Below, in pieces: positions 56,804-63,875 of a stretch of 64,000 nt of DNA. A program made the position numbers and the translations under genes. Source of the stretch: Kineococcus gynurae (GTDB lineage Bacteria; Actinomycetota; Actinomycetes; Actinomycetales; Kineococcaceae); NCBI RefSeq assembly GCF_050871315.1, contig NZ_JBJLRE010000005.1; one strand, given 5' to 3'. Numbering within the stretch: position 1 is the stretch's first letter; every line of letters begins with the position of its first letter. The notes under the pieces were generated by a model. It did not search any database. It saw only the letters and a list, made by a program, of their open reading frames with translations, and was not told the origin of the DNA.

Positions 56804-56983
56804 GTGCGCGGTGGTGGGGGCCGACCCGTCCCGTCGTGCGGGGACACGGCTGCGCGGAGCGCAGCTTCGCCCCTGCGGCGTCGTGATCAGCACCTGCTCC
56901 TGCCCGCGGGGTAACCCCGCAGCGGCCTCGTGGGGCCGGACGTTCCCGGCCCGACGCGCCTTCCTCGCCCCCCACCACCGCAC
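56804..56983 (-). ncRNA. Candidate retron msr-msd RNA
   Basis: On the minus strand a 180-nt segment begins with GTGC then GGTGGTGGGGG (56983-56969; first arm, a1) and ends with CCCCCACCACC then GCGCAC (56820-56804; second arm, a2): 11 perfect pairs plus four more beyond a 2-base bulge. Just inside a1 is GGCGAGGA (56969-56962), comparable to the AGCGAGAG with branching G in Ec86. Hairpins follow: GGGCCGG/CCGGCCC (56952-56933, loop 6), GCGGGG-TTA-CCCCGC (56920-56906) and GCTGCGC-TCC-GCGCAGC (56865-56849, the likely msd tip). The segment ends five bases before the reverse transcriptase ATG. Order and spacing match known retrons; folding was done by eye. Confidence 0.7.
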
Positions 56984-56989
56984 CCGGTC

Positions 56990-56995
56990 ACGGTA
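56990..56995 (-). promoter_or_regulatory. -10 hexamer TACCGT for the retron RNA
   Basis: On the minus strand TACCGT (56995-56990) is followed by six bases and then G 56983, the first base of repeat a1. This is the -10 to +1 distance used by the leaderless genes of this window, so the RNA would start exactly at a1. No -35 is recognisable, as for most of these promoters. Confidence 0.5.
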
Positions 56996-57004
56996 GGGGA
57001 ACCG

Positions 57005-57586
57005 TCAGAGGTAGCGCAGCGGGTCGAAGTCGGAGAGGGAGATGATCCGCACCCGGGGCAGGACCACGTTGAACGCCTTGACGTCGTCCTCGAGGTCGAA
57101 GACCTCCAACCCGCGCTCGCGCAGCGGTGTGTACTGCGAGCTCACGAACTCCCGGAACGCGAACAGGCCCACCCGCCGGGTGCCGTCGAGGAGGGTGTCG
57201 ACCTGGGGCAGGAAGTCGGCGTCGTGGCTGGCGAGCAGCACGTCACCGGACCGCGACGCGATGGCCTCCAGCGTCCGCTGGATACCGATGTCGACGACCT
57301 TCTCCCCCGGCCCGCCGGACAGCGGGATCGGCTGGTAACCGATCGCGAGAAGTGCCTGCACGAACGACATCGGCAGGTACCCGTTGGAGGCGTTGAGGAA
57401 GAACAACCCCTTGGTGGGTTGCGCGTACCGACGCTGGGCGAAGTCCAGCAACCGCTCCCAGCGCGGACGCTGCTCGGGGGCGGGGCGGCCGTCGAGGATC
57501 GAGGCCCCCAGGGTCGCGTCGATGTTCTCGCCGTCCACGACCACGTAGGTGGTGCCGGGGGTCTGCTCGCTCGTCAGGGAGGCCAC
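57005..57586 (-). CDS. NYN-domain (PIN-like) ribonuclease
   Basis: A 193-residue protein of the NYN/LabA (DUF88) family: TYVVVDGENIDATLGASIL (first Asp), LFFLNASNGYLPMSFVQALLAIGYQPIPLSGGPGEKVVDIGIQRTLEAIASRSGDVLLASHDADFLPQVDTLLDGTRRVGLFAFREFVSSQYTPL. The Asp of VVDGEN, the Asp of VVDIGI and the Asp pair of SHDADF would form the metal site of a PIN-like RNase. GTG 57586 follows TAGCCT (57593-57598) by six bases. The stop lies 21 bp before the retron RNA, in the same direction. Related proteins are, I believe, found in many actinobacteria without a retron, so a functional link is open. Confidence 0.85.
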   Translation of the reverse strand: MASLTSEQTPGTTYVVVDGENIDATLGASILDGRPAPEQRPRWERLLDFAQRRYAQPTKGLFFLNASNGYLPMSFVQALLAIGYQPIPLSGGPGEKVVDIGIQRTLEAIASRSGDVLLASHDADFLPQVDTLLDGTRRVGLFAFREFVSSQYTPLRERGLEVFDLEDDVKAFNVVLPRVRIISLSDFDPLRYL

Positions 57587-57592
57587 GCAGGG

Positions 57593-57598
57593 AGGCTA
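57593..57598 (-). promoter_or_regulatory. -10 hexamer TAGCCT, leaderless promoter of NYN gene
   Basis: TAGCCT (minus strand) ends six bases before the GTG at 57586. Confidence 0.55.
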
Positions 57599-57758
57599 CT
57601 CGGAGCCCGGAGCTCCGGGTCCGGGGCGGCGAGGACGCCCGGGGAGGGGGTCGGCGGAGCCGTTCTCCGACCGAGGTACCCCCCGGGGATCCACCCCTGG
57701 CAGGACGCGCGGGAGGGCGTTCTGCGCCAGACTGGCGGTGATCAGCAGGAAGGACCCC

Positions 57759-58007
57759 ATGCCCGCCCCCACCGAACCGCAGCCCACCCTCCTGGACGAG
57801 GGCGGTCTCGTCGACCCCGGGGTCGACGGTGGCGCTGATCGTGACGGCGAGCGGACCCCCACGGCGACCGAACGGTCGTTGCGGCGGGCGTTGCTGCTGG
57901 ACGAACGGCAGGCCGCGGCGCTCCGGCGACGGCACCGGGGGGTCGGCATCCGGTTGCCCCGCACGTTGCCGGTCCCGGCCGCTCAGGAGTCCCGCCGCGA
58001 CTCCTGA
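57759..58007 (+). CDS. Small hypothetical protein
   Basis: An 82-residue protein with a Pro/Thr/Gly-rich first half and a basic helical second half (ATERSLRRALLLDERQAAALRRRHRGVGIRLPRTL). ATG 57759 follows AGGAAGGA (57747-57754). No family recognised. Its last 25 bases overlap the end of the convergent gene at 57983 (both reading different strands), which is unusual but acceptable for genes ending in the same SRRDS-coding palindromic stretch. Confidence 0.5.
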   Translation: MPAPTEPQPTLLDEGGLVDPGVDGGADRDGERTPTATERSLRRALLLDERQAAALRRRHRGVGIRLPRTLPVPAAQESRRDS

Positions 58008-58360
58008 CCCTCCGCCCCCTCCCCGCCGCCCGGGGCGGGGCCCGGGTCGTGCTCGGCGAACCAGTCGGCGTACTGCGTCGTCCGGGCCAGGTGCCGGGTC
58101 AGGTCGGGTGCGCCGTCGGTCCACCACACCGGACCGCGTTCTCCCAGAGCGTGCTTCGCGGCGTCGACCCGTTCCCGCGCCGCCTCCGCCGCGTCCCGGT
58201 CACCGGCCCGGCGCGCCGCTCCCTTGGCCCGGCGGGCGGACATGAGTTCGGCGACGAGCTCGGCCCGGTGCTCCTCGTCGAGGTCCGGGTCGGACCGGCG
58301 CCAGAGCCGGCCCCGCACGACGAGGTAGCGCCCGTCCGGGGTGACGAGCGGAGCGTTCAC
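57983..58360 (-). CDS. Conserved hypothetical protein (small, helical)
   Basis: A 125-residue protein: a beta-rich start NAPLVTPDGRYLVVRGRLWRRSDPDLDEEHRAELVAELMSARRAKGAARR, a charged helix RDAAEAARERVDAAKHALGERG, then PVWWTDGAPDLTRHLARTTQYADWFAEH. I recall similar small proteins in many high-GC bacteria without a known role. GTG 58360 overlaps the upstream membrane protein stop by four bases (GTGA). The C-terminus overlaps the convergent gene ending at 58007. Confidence 0.7.
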   Translation of the reverse strand: MNAPLVTPDGRYLVVRGRLWRRSDPDLDEEHRAELVAELMSARRAKGAARRAGDRDAAEAARERVDAAKHALGERGPVWWTDGAPDLTRHLARTTQYADWFAEHDPGPAPGGGEGAEGQESRRDS

Positions 58361-59007
58361 GGCCGCACCGACGGGGAGGCACCGCGGCGGGACCGCCCGG
58401 AACCACGCGGCCCGGTCAGCCGCTCCAGCACCCCCGGGTCGTCGTCGAGCAGGCCGCGCACCGGATCGGGGTGCAACCGCAACGCCTCCTCGCCCGGCAG
58501 TTCCAGCAACCGCCGCAGGGCGAGCAGTCGCCGACCGCCGGGAGTGGCGAGCAGCCGTTCGCGCTCGCCGAGGCGCCGGGCCTCGCGTCGGCGCGGGAGC
58601 AGCCGCAGGACGAGGGCGATGGCCACCGGGAGCCCGACCGTGACCAGGGCCAGGACCAGCGCGAGGTGGTCCACCCGCTCGACCGTCTCGCGGGCCGCGT
58701 CGGCGAGGCCCGCCCCCGCCCGTGACGCCCCGTCCAGCGGGGCGGCCGCCTCGTCCCCGACGAGCGGGAGCCGGCCGAGCCCCTCGGCGGTCGAGGCCAA
58801 CCGGTCCGCCAGGGTGTCGGCCGTGACGGCCGCTCGACGCGCCGGCTCGGCCAGGGCGGACACCGCCGCGTGGACGGTGACCGCGGCCCAGACTGCGAGG
58901 GCCACGACGGCGCCGGCCAGCACGTCCCCGACGAGGAACCTCCGTCCCGGTGGGGACGCGGTCGCCCCGGGGGTCGCGGGTGGGGTCGCGAGATCGTCGG
59001 TCGCCAC
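58357..59007 (-). CDS. Two-helix membrane protein of unknown function
   Basis: A 216-residue protein: Pro/Thr-rich cytoplasmic start, helix 1 (VGDVLAGAVVALAVWAAVTVHAAV, about 28-50), an Ala-rich outer loop of about 70 residues with coiled-coil character, helix 2 (LALVLALVTVGLPVAIALVLRLL, about 120-142) and a basic tail of 70 residues. GTG 59007. It is the first gene of a two-gene operon with the 125-residue protein. No domain recognised. Confidence 0.65.
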   Translation of the reverse strand: MATDDLATPPATPGATASPPGRRFLVGDVLAGAVVALAVWAAVTVHAAVSALAEPARRAAVTADTLADRLASTAEGLGRLPLVGDEAAAPLDGASRAGAGLADAARETVERVDHLALVLALVTVGLPVAIALVLRLLPRRREARRLGERERLLATPGGRRLLALRRLLELPGEEALRLHPDPVRGLLDDDPGVLERLTGPRGSGRSRRGASPSVRP

Positions 59008-59075
59008 GTCGTCACCGTCGCACCTCCGCCGGGGGGTGACCACCGCAACCAGGCGCCGCCCCCCGGGGATGCGAC

Positions 59076-59109
59076 GGAGGCCGGCCCCGCGGGTGCGGGA
59101 CCGGCCTCC
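59076..59109 (-). terminator. Hairpin terminator after chemoreceptor gene
   Basis: GGAGGCCGGCCCCGC (59076-59090) and GCGGGACCGGCCTCC (59095-59109) pair at 14 of 15 positions around the tetraloop GGGT, just after the stop of the chemoreceptor at 59126 (minus strand). Confidence 0.8.
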
Positions 59110-59125
59110 AAGACCCACCGGGCGA

Positions 59126-60625
59126 TCAGTACCGGAACGTCGACACCAGATCCTGCAACTGCGTCGCCACCACCGACACCTGCGCCGCCGTCGACGTCCC
59201 CCCCGACGAACCCGACGAGCCCCGCGACCCGAACGACGACCCCGCATCCCCCGCCGAGATCTCCGTCACGTTACGCACCATCTCCGCCGTCGTCACCGAC
59301 TGCTCCTCCACCGCCGCCGCGATCGTCGTCTGCAACGCATCGATCCGCGCGATCACCTCAGCGATCTCACTGATCGCCGCCGTCGCCGCCGCCGAATCCG
59401 CCTGCGTCGCCGCCACCCGCGACGTGATGTCCTCCGTCGCCCGCGCCGTCTGCTGCGCCAACTCCTTCACCTCACCCGCCACCACCGCGAAACCCTTACC
59501 CGCATCCCCGGCCCGCGCCGCCTCGATCGTCGCGTTCAACGCCAACAGATTCGTCTGCTCCGCGATCGAGGTGATCAACCGCACCACGTCCCCGATCTCC
59601 TGCGACGACGACGACAGATGCCGCAACGTCTCATCCGTCGACTGCGTCACCGACACCGCCTGCGCCGCCACCGACGACGCATCCGCCGTCGACGTCGAGA
59701 TCTCCCGGATCGCCGCCGTCATCTCCTCACCCGCCGCCGCCACCGTCGCGATGTTCACGTTCAACGCATCCGAAGACCGCGCCAACGTCCGCGAATGACC
59801 CACGATCTGACCCATCACCGAACCCAGACGCTCCAACGACGCATCCAGACCCCGCGCCATGTCCCCGATCTCATCCCCACGATCCAGACCAGCCCGCGCA
59901 TCCAACCGACCCTCGGCCAGACCCGCCACCACCTCACCCACCCGACGCAACGACCCGAGGATCCCCCCGGTGATCAGGCGGAGGAGGAGGATCGCCAGGG
60001 CGTTGGCGACGACGAACACGGCGACGAGGACGACCTCGTCGCGACGGGCCTGGGCGGCGGCGTGCTCGCGCAGGGCGACCGCCCGCGCGTCCACGGACGA
60101 GGTCAACGTCCCGGTCTGCACCAGCAGGTCGTCGTAGACGGCCAGCGCCTCGTTGTTGATGACGTCGGCCGCCGCCCGCTGGTCACCCGCGCGCAGGGCG
60201 GCGACCGCGCGGTCGTCGGCCGCGAAGAACGTCTGCCAGTCGGCGGCGACGGCCTCGTGGGCGCGTCGCTCCGTCGGGGTCATGAGGTCGACCGGGGCCT
60301 CCGCGACGGACTTCTGGATGGCCGCCTTCGAGGCGAGGTACCCGGCCCGGTTCACCGCGTCCGGGGCCAGCGCCGCCTCGACGCCCTGCAGGGAGGCGTC
60401 CCAGGCGTAGCCGGCCTGCCAACCGGTGATGTCGGCGTCGAGGAAGCGCTGGTCCTGCGCGTACTGGATCAACCGGGACATCTCATCCTGCTCGTGCGCG
60501 ACGGAGAGCTGCGTACGGACCGCCAGCATCCCGATCGCACCCAGCACCGTCGACACGACGAGGACCACGGCGCCCACCAGCGTGAACTGGTGGCGCAGCC
60601 GCATCCCGCGCAGACCCTTGACCAT
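59126..60625 (-). CDS. Membrane methyl-accepting chemotaxis protein, mosaic
   Basis: A 499-residue receptor: TM1 (about 15-33), helical sensor (about 35-195), TM2 (about 197-222, VVLVAVFVVANALAILLLRLI), HAMP, and a signalling tip ITSIAEQTNLLALNATIEAARAGDAGKGFAVVAGEVKELAQQT. The sensor is paralogous to that of the receptor at 22843-24450. From about 59958 down to 59126 (HAMP to end) the codon style changes sharply: GCG, ACG, CGG, TTG, GTG and GAT replace the GCC, GTC, CTC and GAC of the first half. The gene therefore looks like a sensor half joined to a signalling half of other origin. A Ser/Gly-rich linker (SSFGSRGSSGSSGG) precedes the C-terminus. Confidence 0.92.
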   Translation of the reverse strand: MVKGLRGMRLRHQFTLVGAVVLVVSTVLGAIGMLAVRTQLSVAHEQDEMSRLIQYAQDQRFLDADITGWQAGYAWDASLQGVEAALAPDAVNRAGYLASKAAIQKSVAEAPVDLMTPTERRAHEAVAADWQTFFAADDRAVAALRAGDQRAAADVINNEALAVYDDLLVQTGTLTSSVDARAVALREHAAAQARRDEVVLVAVFVVANALAILLLRLITGGILGSLRRVGEVVAGLAEGRLDARAGLDRGDEIGDMARGLDASLERLGSVMGQIVGHSRTLARSSDALNVNIATVAAAGEEMTAAIREISTSTADASSVAAQAVSVTQSTDETLRHLSSSSQEIGDVVRLITSIAEQTNLLALNATIEAARAGDAGKGFAVVAGEVKELAQQTARATEDITSRVAATQADSAAATAAISEIAEVIARIDALQTTIAAAVEEQSVTTAEMVRNVTEISAGDAGSSFGSRGSSGSSGGTSTAAQVSVVATQLQDLVSTFRY

Positions 60626-60668
60626 CCGACGAACCCCGCTCCACCCTCACCGACGACAGACCCCTGGT

Positions 60669-60697
60669 TCATCGGTGGCGCGGGCCGTGATCTGGAG
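60669..60697 (-). promoter_or_regulatory. FliA-like promoter of chemoreceptor gene
   Basis: Minus strand CTCCAG (60692-60697), 15 bases, ACCGATGA (60669-60676). Resembles motility-sigma promoters and the element at 18324-18351. It lies 44 bases before the ATG at 60625 and partly within the 3' region of the upstream gene gap. Confidence 0.45.
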
Positions 60698-60702
60698 CCG
60701 AC

Positions 60703-61818
60703 TCAGCGCAGCCGGTCCCCGCTGTCGGCGTCGAAGAGGTAGACCCGCTCCGGCGGGGCGCTCAGGTGCAGGCGGTCACCGCGGCGCCGTACGACCCCTG
60801 CGGGGGTCTGCACGACCAGGTGGGAGTCGAGACCCTCGACCCGGACGGTGGCGAGCCCGAACTCCAGGAGGTCCTCGAACACGACGACCTCGGCCGGGAC
60901 CGAGACCGACCCCGCCTCGGCCAGCTGCACGTCCTGCGGCCGGATCCCGACCGTCACGGAACCACCGGCCGGCACGGACCGGGCGGCCGACACCAGTCGA
61001 CCGTCGCGCCCGACGCGGACCGTGCCGTCGCTCTCGGCGACCCCCTCGGTCAGGTTGATCTTGGGTTCGCCGACGAAGTCGGCGACGAACAGGTTCGCCG
61101 GGTCGTCGAAGATCTCGTCGGCCGTGCCGAACTGCTGGATCACCCCGTTGTTCATCACCGCGAGCCGGTCGGCCAGGCTGAGCGCCTCCAGCTGGTCGTG
61201 GGTGACGACGATGGTCGTGTAGCCGAACTCGCGCTGCAGGACCTTGAGCTCACGACGGACCCGCTGCCGCTGGGCGGCGTCGAGGTGGGACAGGGGTTCG
61301 TCGAGCAGCAGCACGGGAGGGTTGCGGATCAGGGCCCGGGCCAGCGCGACGCGCTGCTTCTGACCGCTGGACAACCCCGCCGGCCGCAGGTCCAGCAGGT
61401 CGGTCATCTCCAACCGTTCTGCGATGGCCTGCACCCGGGCGTCGGCGTCGCGCACCTTGCGGGCCTTCAACCCGTAGGCGAGGTTCTGCCGGACGGTGAG
61501 CGGCGGGTAGAGGGCGTAGGACTCGAACCCGACCCCGACGTCCCGCTTGCCCGGCGGCAGGTCCGGGATCGAGCGGTCGCCGATCCGGATGTCGCCCGAC
61601 GTCACCGTCTCCAGACCGGCGATCATCCGCAGCGTGGTCGTCTTGCCGCACCCGGACGGCCCGAGCAGGGCGACGAGTTCCCCCGGGCGGATGTCCAGGT
61701 CGATGCCCTTCACGGCGTGGAAGGACTCGCGGCCGCGCGAGGTGTAGTTCTTGTGCAGCGCCTCGATGGTCAGGCTCTTGGCCGTCCCGGACGCGGTCGG
61801 GGCGGTGGTCGTGGTCAT
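60703..61818 (-). CDS. ABC transporter ATP-binding protein (UgpC/MalK-type) 2
   Basis: A 371-residue ATPase: Walker A LLGPSGCGKTTT, Q-loop GFESYALYPPLTV, signature LSSGQKQR, Walker B VLLLDEPLSHLD, switch His VTHDQLEAL, and a C-terminal TOBE/MalK regulatory domain (VGIRPQDVQLAEAGSVSVPAEVVVFEDLLEFGLATVRV). It pairs with the preceding ATPase gene: its ATG 61818 overlaps that stop by four bases. Two different ATPases for one importer are unusual and recall the rhizobial glycerol system GlpS/GlpT. Last gene of the operon. Confidence 0.92.
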   Translation of the reverse strand: MTTTTAPTASGTAKSLTIEALHKNYTSRGRESFHAVKGIDLDIRPGELVALLGPSGCGKTTTLRMIAGLETVTSGDIRIGDRSIPDLPPGKRDVGVGFESYALYPPLTVRQNLAYGLKARKVRDADARVQAIAERLEMTDLLDLRPAGLSSGQKQRVALARALIRNPPVLLLDEPLSHLDAAQRQRVRRELKVLQREFGYTTIVVTHDQLEALSLADRLAVMNNGVIQQFGTADEIFDDPANLFVADFVGEPKINLTEGVAESDGTVRVGRDGRLVSAARSVPAGGSVTVGIRPQDVQLAEAGSVSVPAEVVVFEDLLEFGLATVRVEGLDSHLVVQTPAGVVRRRGDRLHLSAPPERVYLFDADSGDRLR

Positions 61819-63008
61819 CGGGGTCCTCCCGCCGTGGTCGTGACGGCCCGGCGGACCGCGCCGCCGAGCCGTGGGGTGTCGACGTGGTCGTCGACCCGCT
61901 GTTCCCCGTGGTCGGGGGACTCCTGCACCCCCTGGGGCAGGGGCGCGAAGACGTGGACGTCGGCCAGCGGCAGGACGAGCGACACCTCGTCGCCCTCCCG
62001 CGCCCGCACGTCGCTGTCGGCGACCACGATGAGTTCCTGCGCGCCGGACTCGACCGAGAACTCCATGAGCCGGCCGAGGCGTTCGGCGAGCTTCACCCGA
62101 CCGCGGACGACCAGGGAGTCGGCCGGGGCCTCCTGCCCGGGGGCGACGAGACCGAGGTCGCGCGGTCGGATGCCGAGGCGGGCCCGCCCGTCGGGGAGGT
62201 CGAGGTGCGTCGGGGCCGGGATGTCGACCGAGCCGTCGGCGCTGCGCAACCGGCCGTCCGACACCGCCGCGTCGACCAGGTTGATCTCCGGCTGACCGAG
62301 GGCGCGGGCCACGAACGTGTCCACCGGGTCGTGCCAGATCTCGTAGGGGGTGCCGACCTGGACGAGGCGCCCGTTGCGCAGGACCGCGATCCGGTCACCG
62401 AGGGCCAGCGCCTCCTGGTAGTCGTGGGTGACGTAGAGCGTGGTGGTGCTCGACATCTCCCCCAGCTGCTTGAGCTCGGCCCGCATCGCGGCGCGCAGCT
62501 TGGCGTCCAGGTGCGAGAGGGGTTCGTCCAGCAGGTAGACGTCGGCCGTGCGGACCAGCACCCGGCCGAGGGCGACCCGCTGCCGCTGCCCGTTGGAGAG
62601 TTCCCGCGGCAGCCGCTTGAGCAGGTGGTCGATGCCCAGGGTGGTGGTGACCGCCTCGATGCGCTGCTGCTGGTCCTGGGCCGAGTACTTCCCCGTCCGA
62701 CCCGAGCGCAACGGTGAGGCCAGGTTGTCGAACACCGTCTTCTGCGGGTAGAGCGCGTAGCTCTCGAACGCCATGGCGACGTTGCGGTGGTAGGGCTCGA
62801 CCCCCTCCATCGACGTCCCGGCGATCGAGACCTCCCCCGCGTCGACGTCGACGAGACCGGCGACGCTCTTCAGCGTCGTGGTCTTGCCCGCCCCGGAGGG
62901 CCCGAGGATGACGAAGAACTCCCCGTCGGCGATGTCCAGGGACAACCCGTCGACCGCGGTGACCTTCTCGTAGGTCTTGGTCAGGTTCTCGATCCGTACC
63001 GTGGCCAT
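61815..63008 (-). CDS. ABC transporter ATP-binding protein (UgpC/MalK-type) 1
   Basis: A 397-residue ATPase: Walker A ILGPSGAGKTTT, Q-loop AFESYALYPQKTV, signature LSNGQRQR, Walker B VYLLDEPLSHLD, VTHDYQEAL, TOBE domain (LGIRPRDLGLVAPGQEAPADSLVVRGRVKLAERLGRLMEF), and a 40-residue polar tail. The ATG 63008 lies within the permease stop (TGATG). A longer upstream ORF in this frame is noise over the permease gene. The GFESYALYP/AFESYALYP Q-loop form is shared by both ATPases, which may act as a heterodimer (inference). Confidence 0.92.
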   Translation of the reverse strand: MATVRIENLTKTYEKVTAVDGLSLDIADGEFFVILGPSGAGKTTTLKSVAGLVDVDAGEVSIAGTSMEGVEPYHRNVAMAFESYALYPQKTVFDNLASPLRSGRTGKYSAQDQQQRIEAVTTTLGIDHLLKRLPRELSNGQRQRVALGRVLVRTADVYLLDEPLSHLDAKLRAAMRAELKQLGEMSSTTTLYVTHDYQEALALGDRIAVLRNGRLVQVGTPYEIWHDPVDTFVARALGQPEINLVDAAVSDGRLRSADGSVDIPAPTHLDLPDGRARLGIRPRDLGLVAPGQEAPADSLVVRGRVKLAERLGRLMEFSVESGAQELIVVADSDVRAREGDEVSLVLPLADVHVFAPLPQGVQESPDHGEQRVDDHVDTPRLGGAVRRAVTTTAGGPR

Positions 63009-63874
63009 CAGGCCTTCACCGCCCCGAACGACAGGCCCCGCACCAGGTAGCGCTGGATGGTGAGGGCGAGGATCAGCGGGGGCAGCGCGCCGAGGAGCGC
63101 CGCGGCCGCCGTGAGGTTGTAGAACGCCTGTCCGCCCCCGCCGAGGTACTTGGTGACCGCGACGGTGACCGTCGTGGCCCGCGAGTCGGTGAGGATGAGC
63201 GGGAACACGTAGTTGTTCCAGGCGAAGATGAACGCCAGCAGGGCCGCCGCGGCGATCCCGGGCCGGACCAGCGGCAGCGCCACCGTGAGGAACGCCCGGA
63301 TCCGGCTGTAACCGTCGAGGAGGGCGGCCTGCTCCAGCTCCGGGGCGAGGTCCTGGAAGTAGGACCTCAGGATCCACACCACGAGCGGCATCGTGACCAG
63401 CTGCAGCACCCACACCATCCCGAGCTTCGTGTCGAAGATGCCGAGGGTGGTGTAGATCACGAAGAGCGGGACGATGACCATCAGCTCCGGGGCGAACCGG
63501 AAGGACAGCATCTGGAACATCAGGTCCTCGGACCCCTTGAACTTCCAACGGCCCGCCGCGTAGGCCGCCGGGATGCCGACCACGAGGGACACCAGGACGG
63601 CCCCCACGCAGTTGAGCACGCTGGTCAGCATGGCCTGGCCGAAGTCGACGCTGGTGAGGTCCTGACCGCGCTGGGACAGCACGATCGAGAAGTTCTCCAA
63701 GGTGGGCGTGAACGCGAAGTAGGTGGTCGTCTGCTCGGCGTTGTTCTTCAAGGACAGCAGGAGCATCCACACGAGCGGGAACAGCGAGAAGACGAACCAG
63801 GCGAGGATCATCACGTCGGCGACCACCGACGCGGGGGTGAAACGCTTCTGTCCGGGCATCAGTTCTCGTGCCAT
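63008..63874 (-). CDS. Carbohydrate/polyol ABC transporter permease (MalG-like)
   Basis: A 288-residue inner-membrane permease with six helices. The EAA loop is clear: LEQAALLDGYSRIRAFLTVALPLVRPGIAAAALLAFIFAWN. It carries the sugar or polyol together with the upstream permease. ATG 63874 is one base after the stop of that gene (TGA C ATG). The substrate-binding protein should lie beyond the window. Confidence 0.93.
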   Translation of the reverse strand: MARELMPGQKRFTPASVVADVMILAWFVFSLFPLVWMLLLSLKNNAEQTTTYFAFTPTLENFSIVLSQRGQDLTSVDFGQAMLTSVLNCVGAVLVSLVVGIPAAYAAGRWKFKGSEDLMFQMLSFRFAPELMVIVPLFVIYTTLGIFDTKLGMVWVLQLVTMPLVVWILRSYFQDLAPELEQAALLDGYSRIRAFLTVALPLVRPGIAAAALLAFIFAWNNYVFPLILTDSRATTVTVAVTKYLGGGGQAFYNLTAAAALLGALPPLILALTIQRYLVRGLSFGAVKA

Positions 63875-63875
63875 G

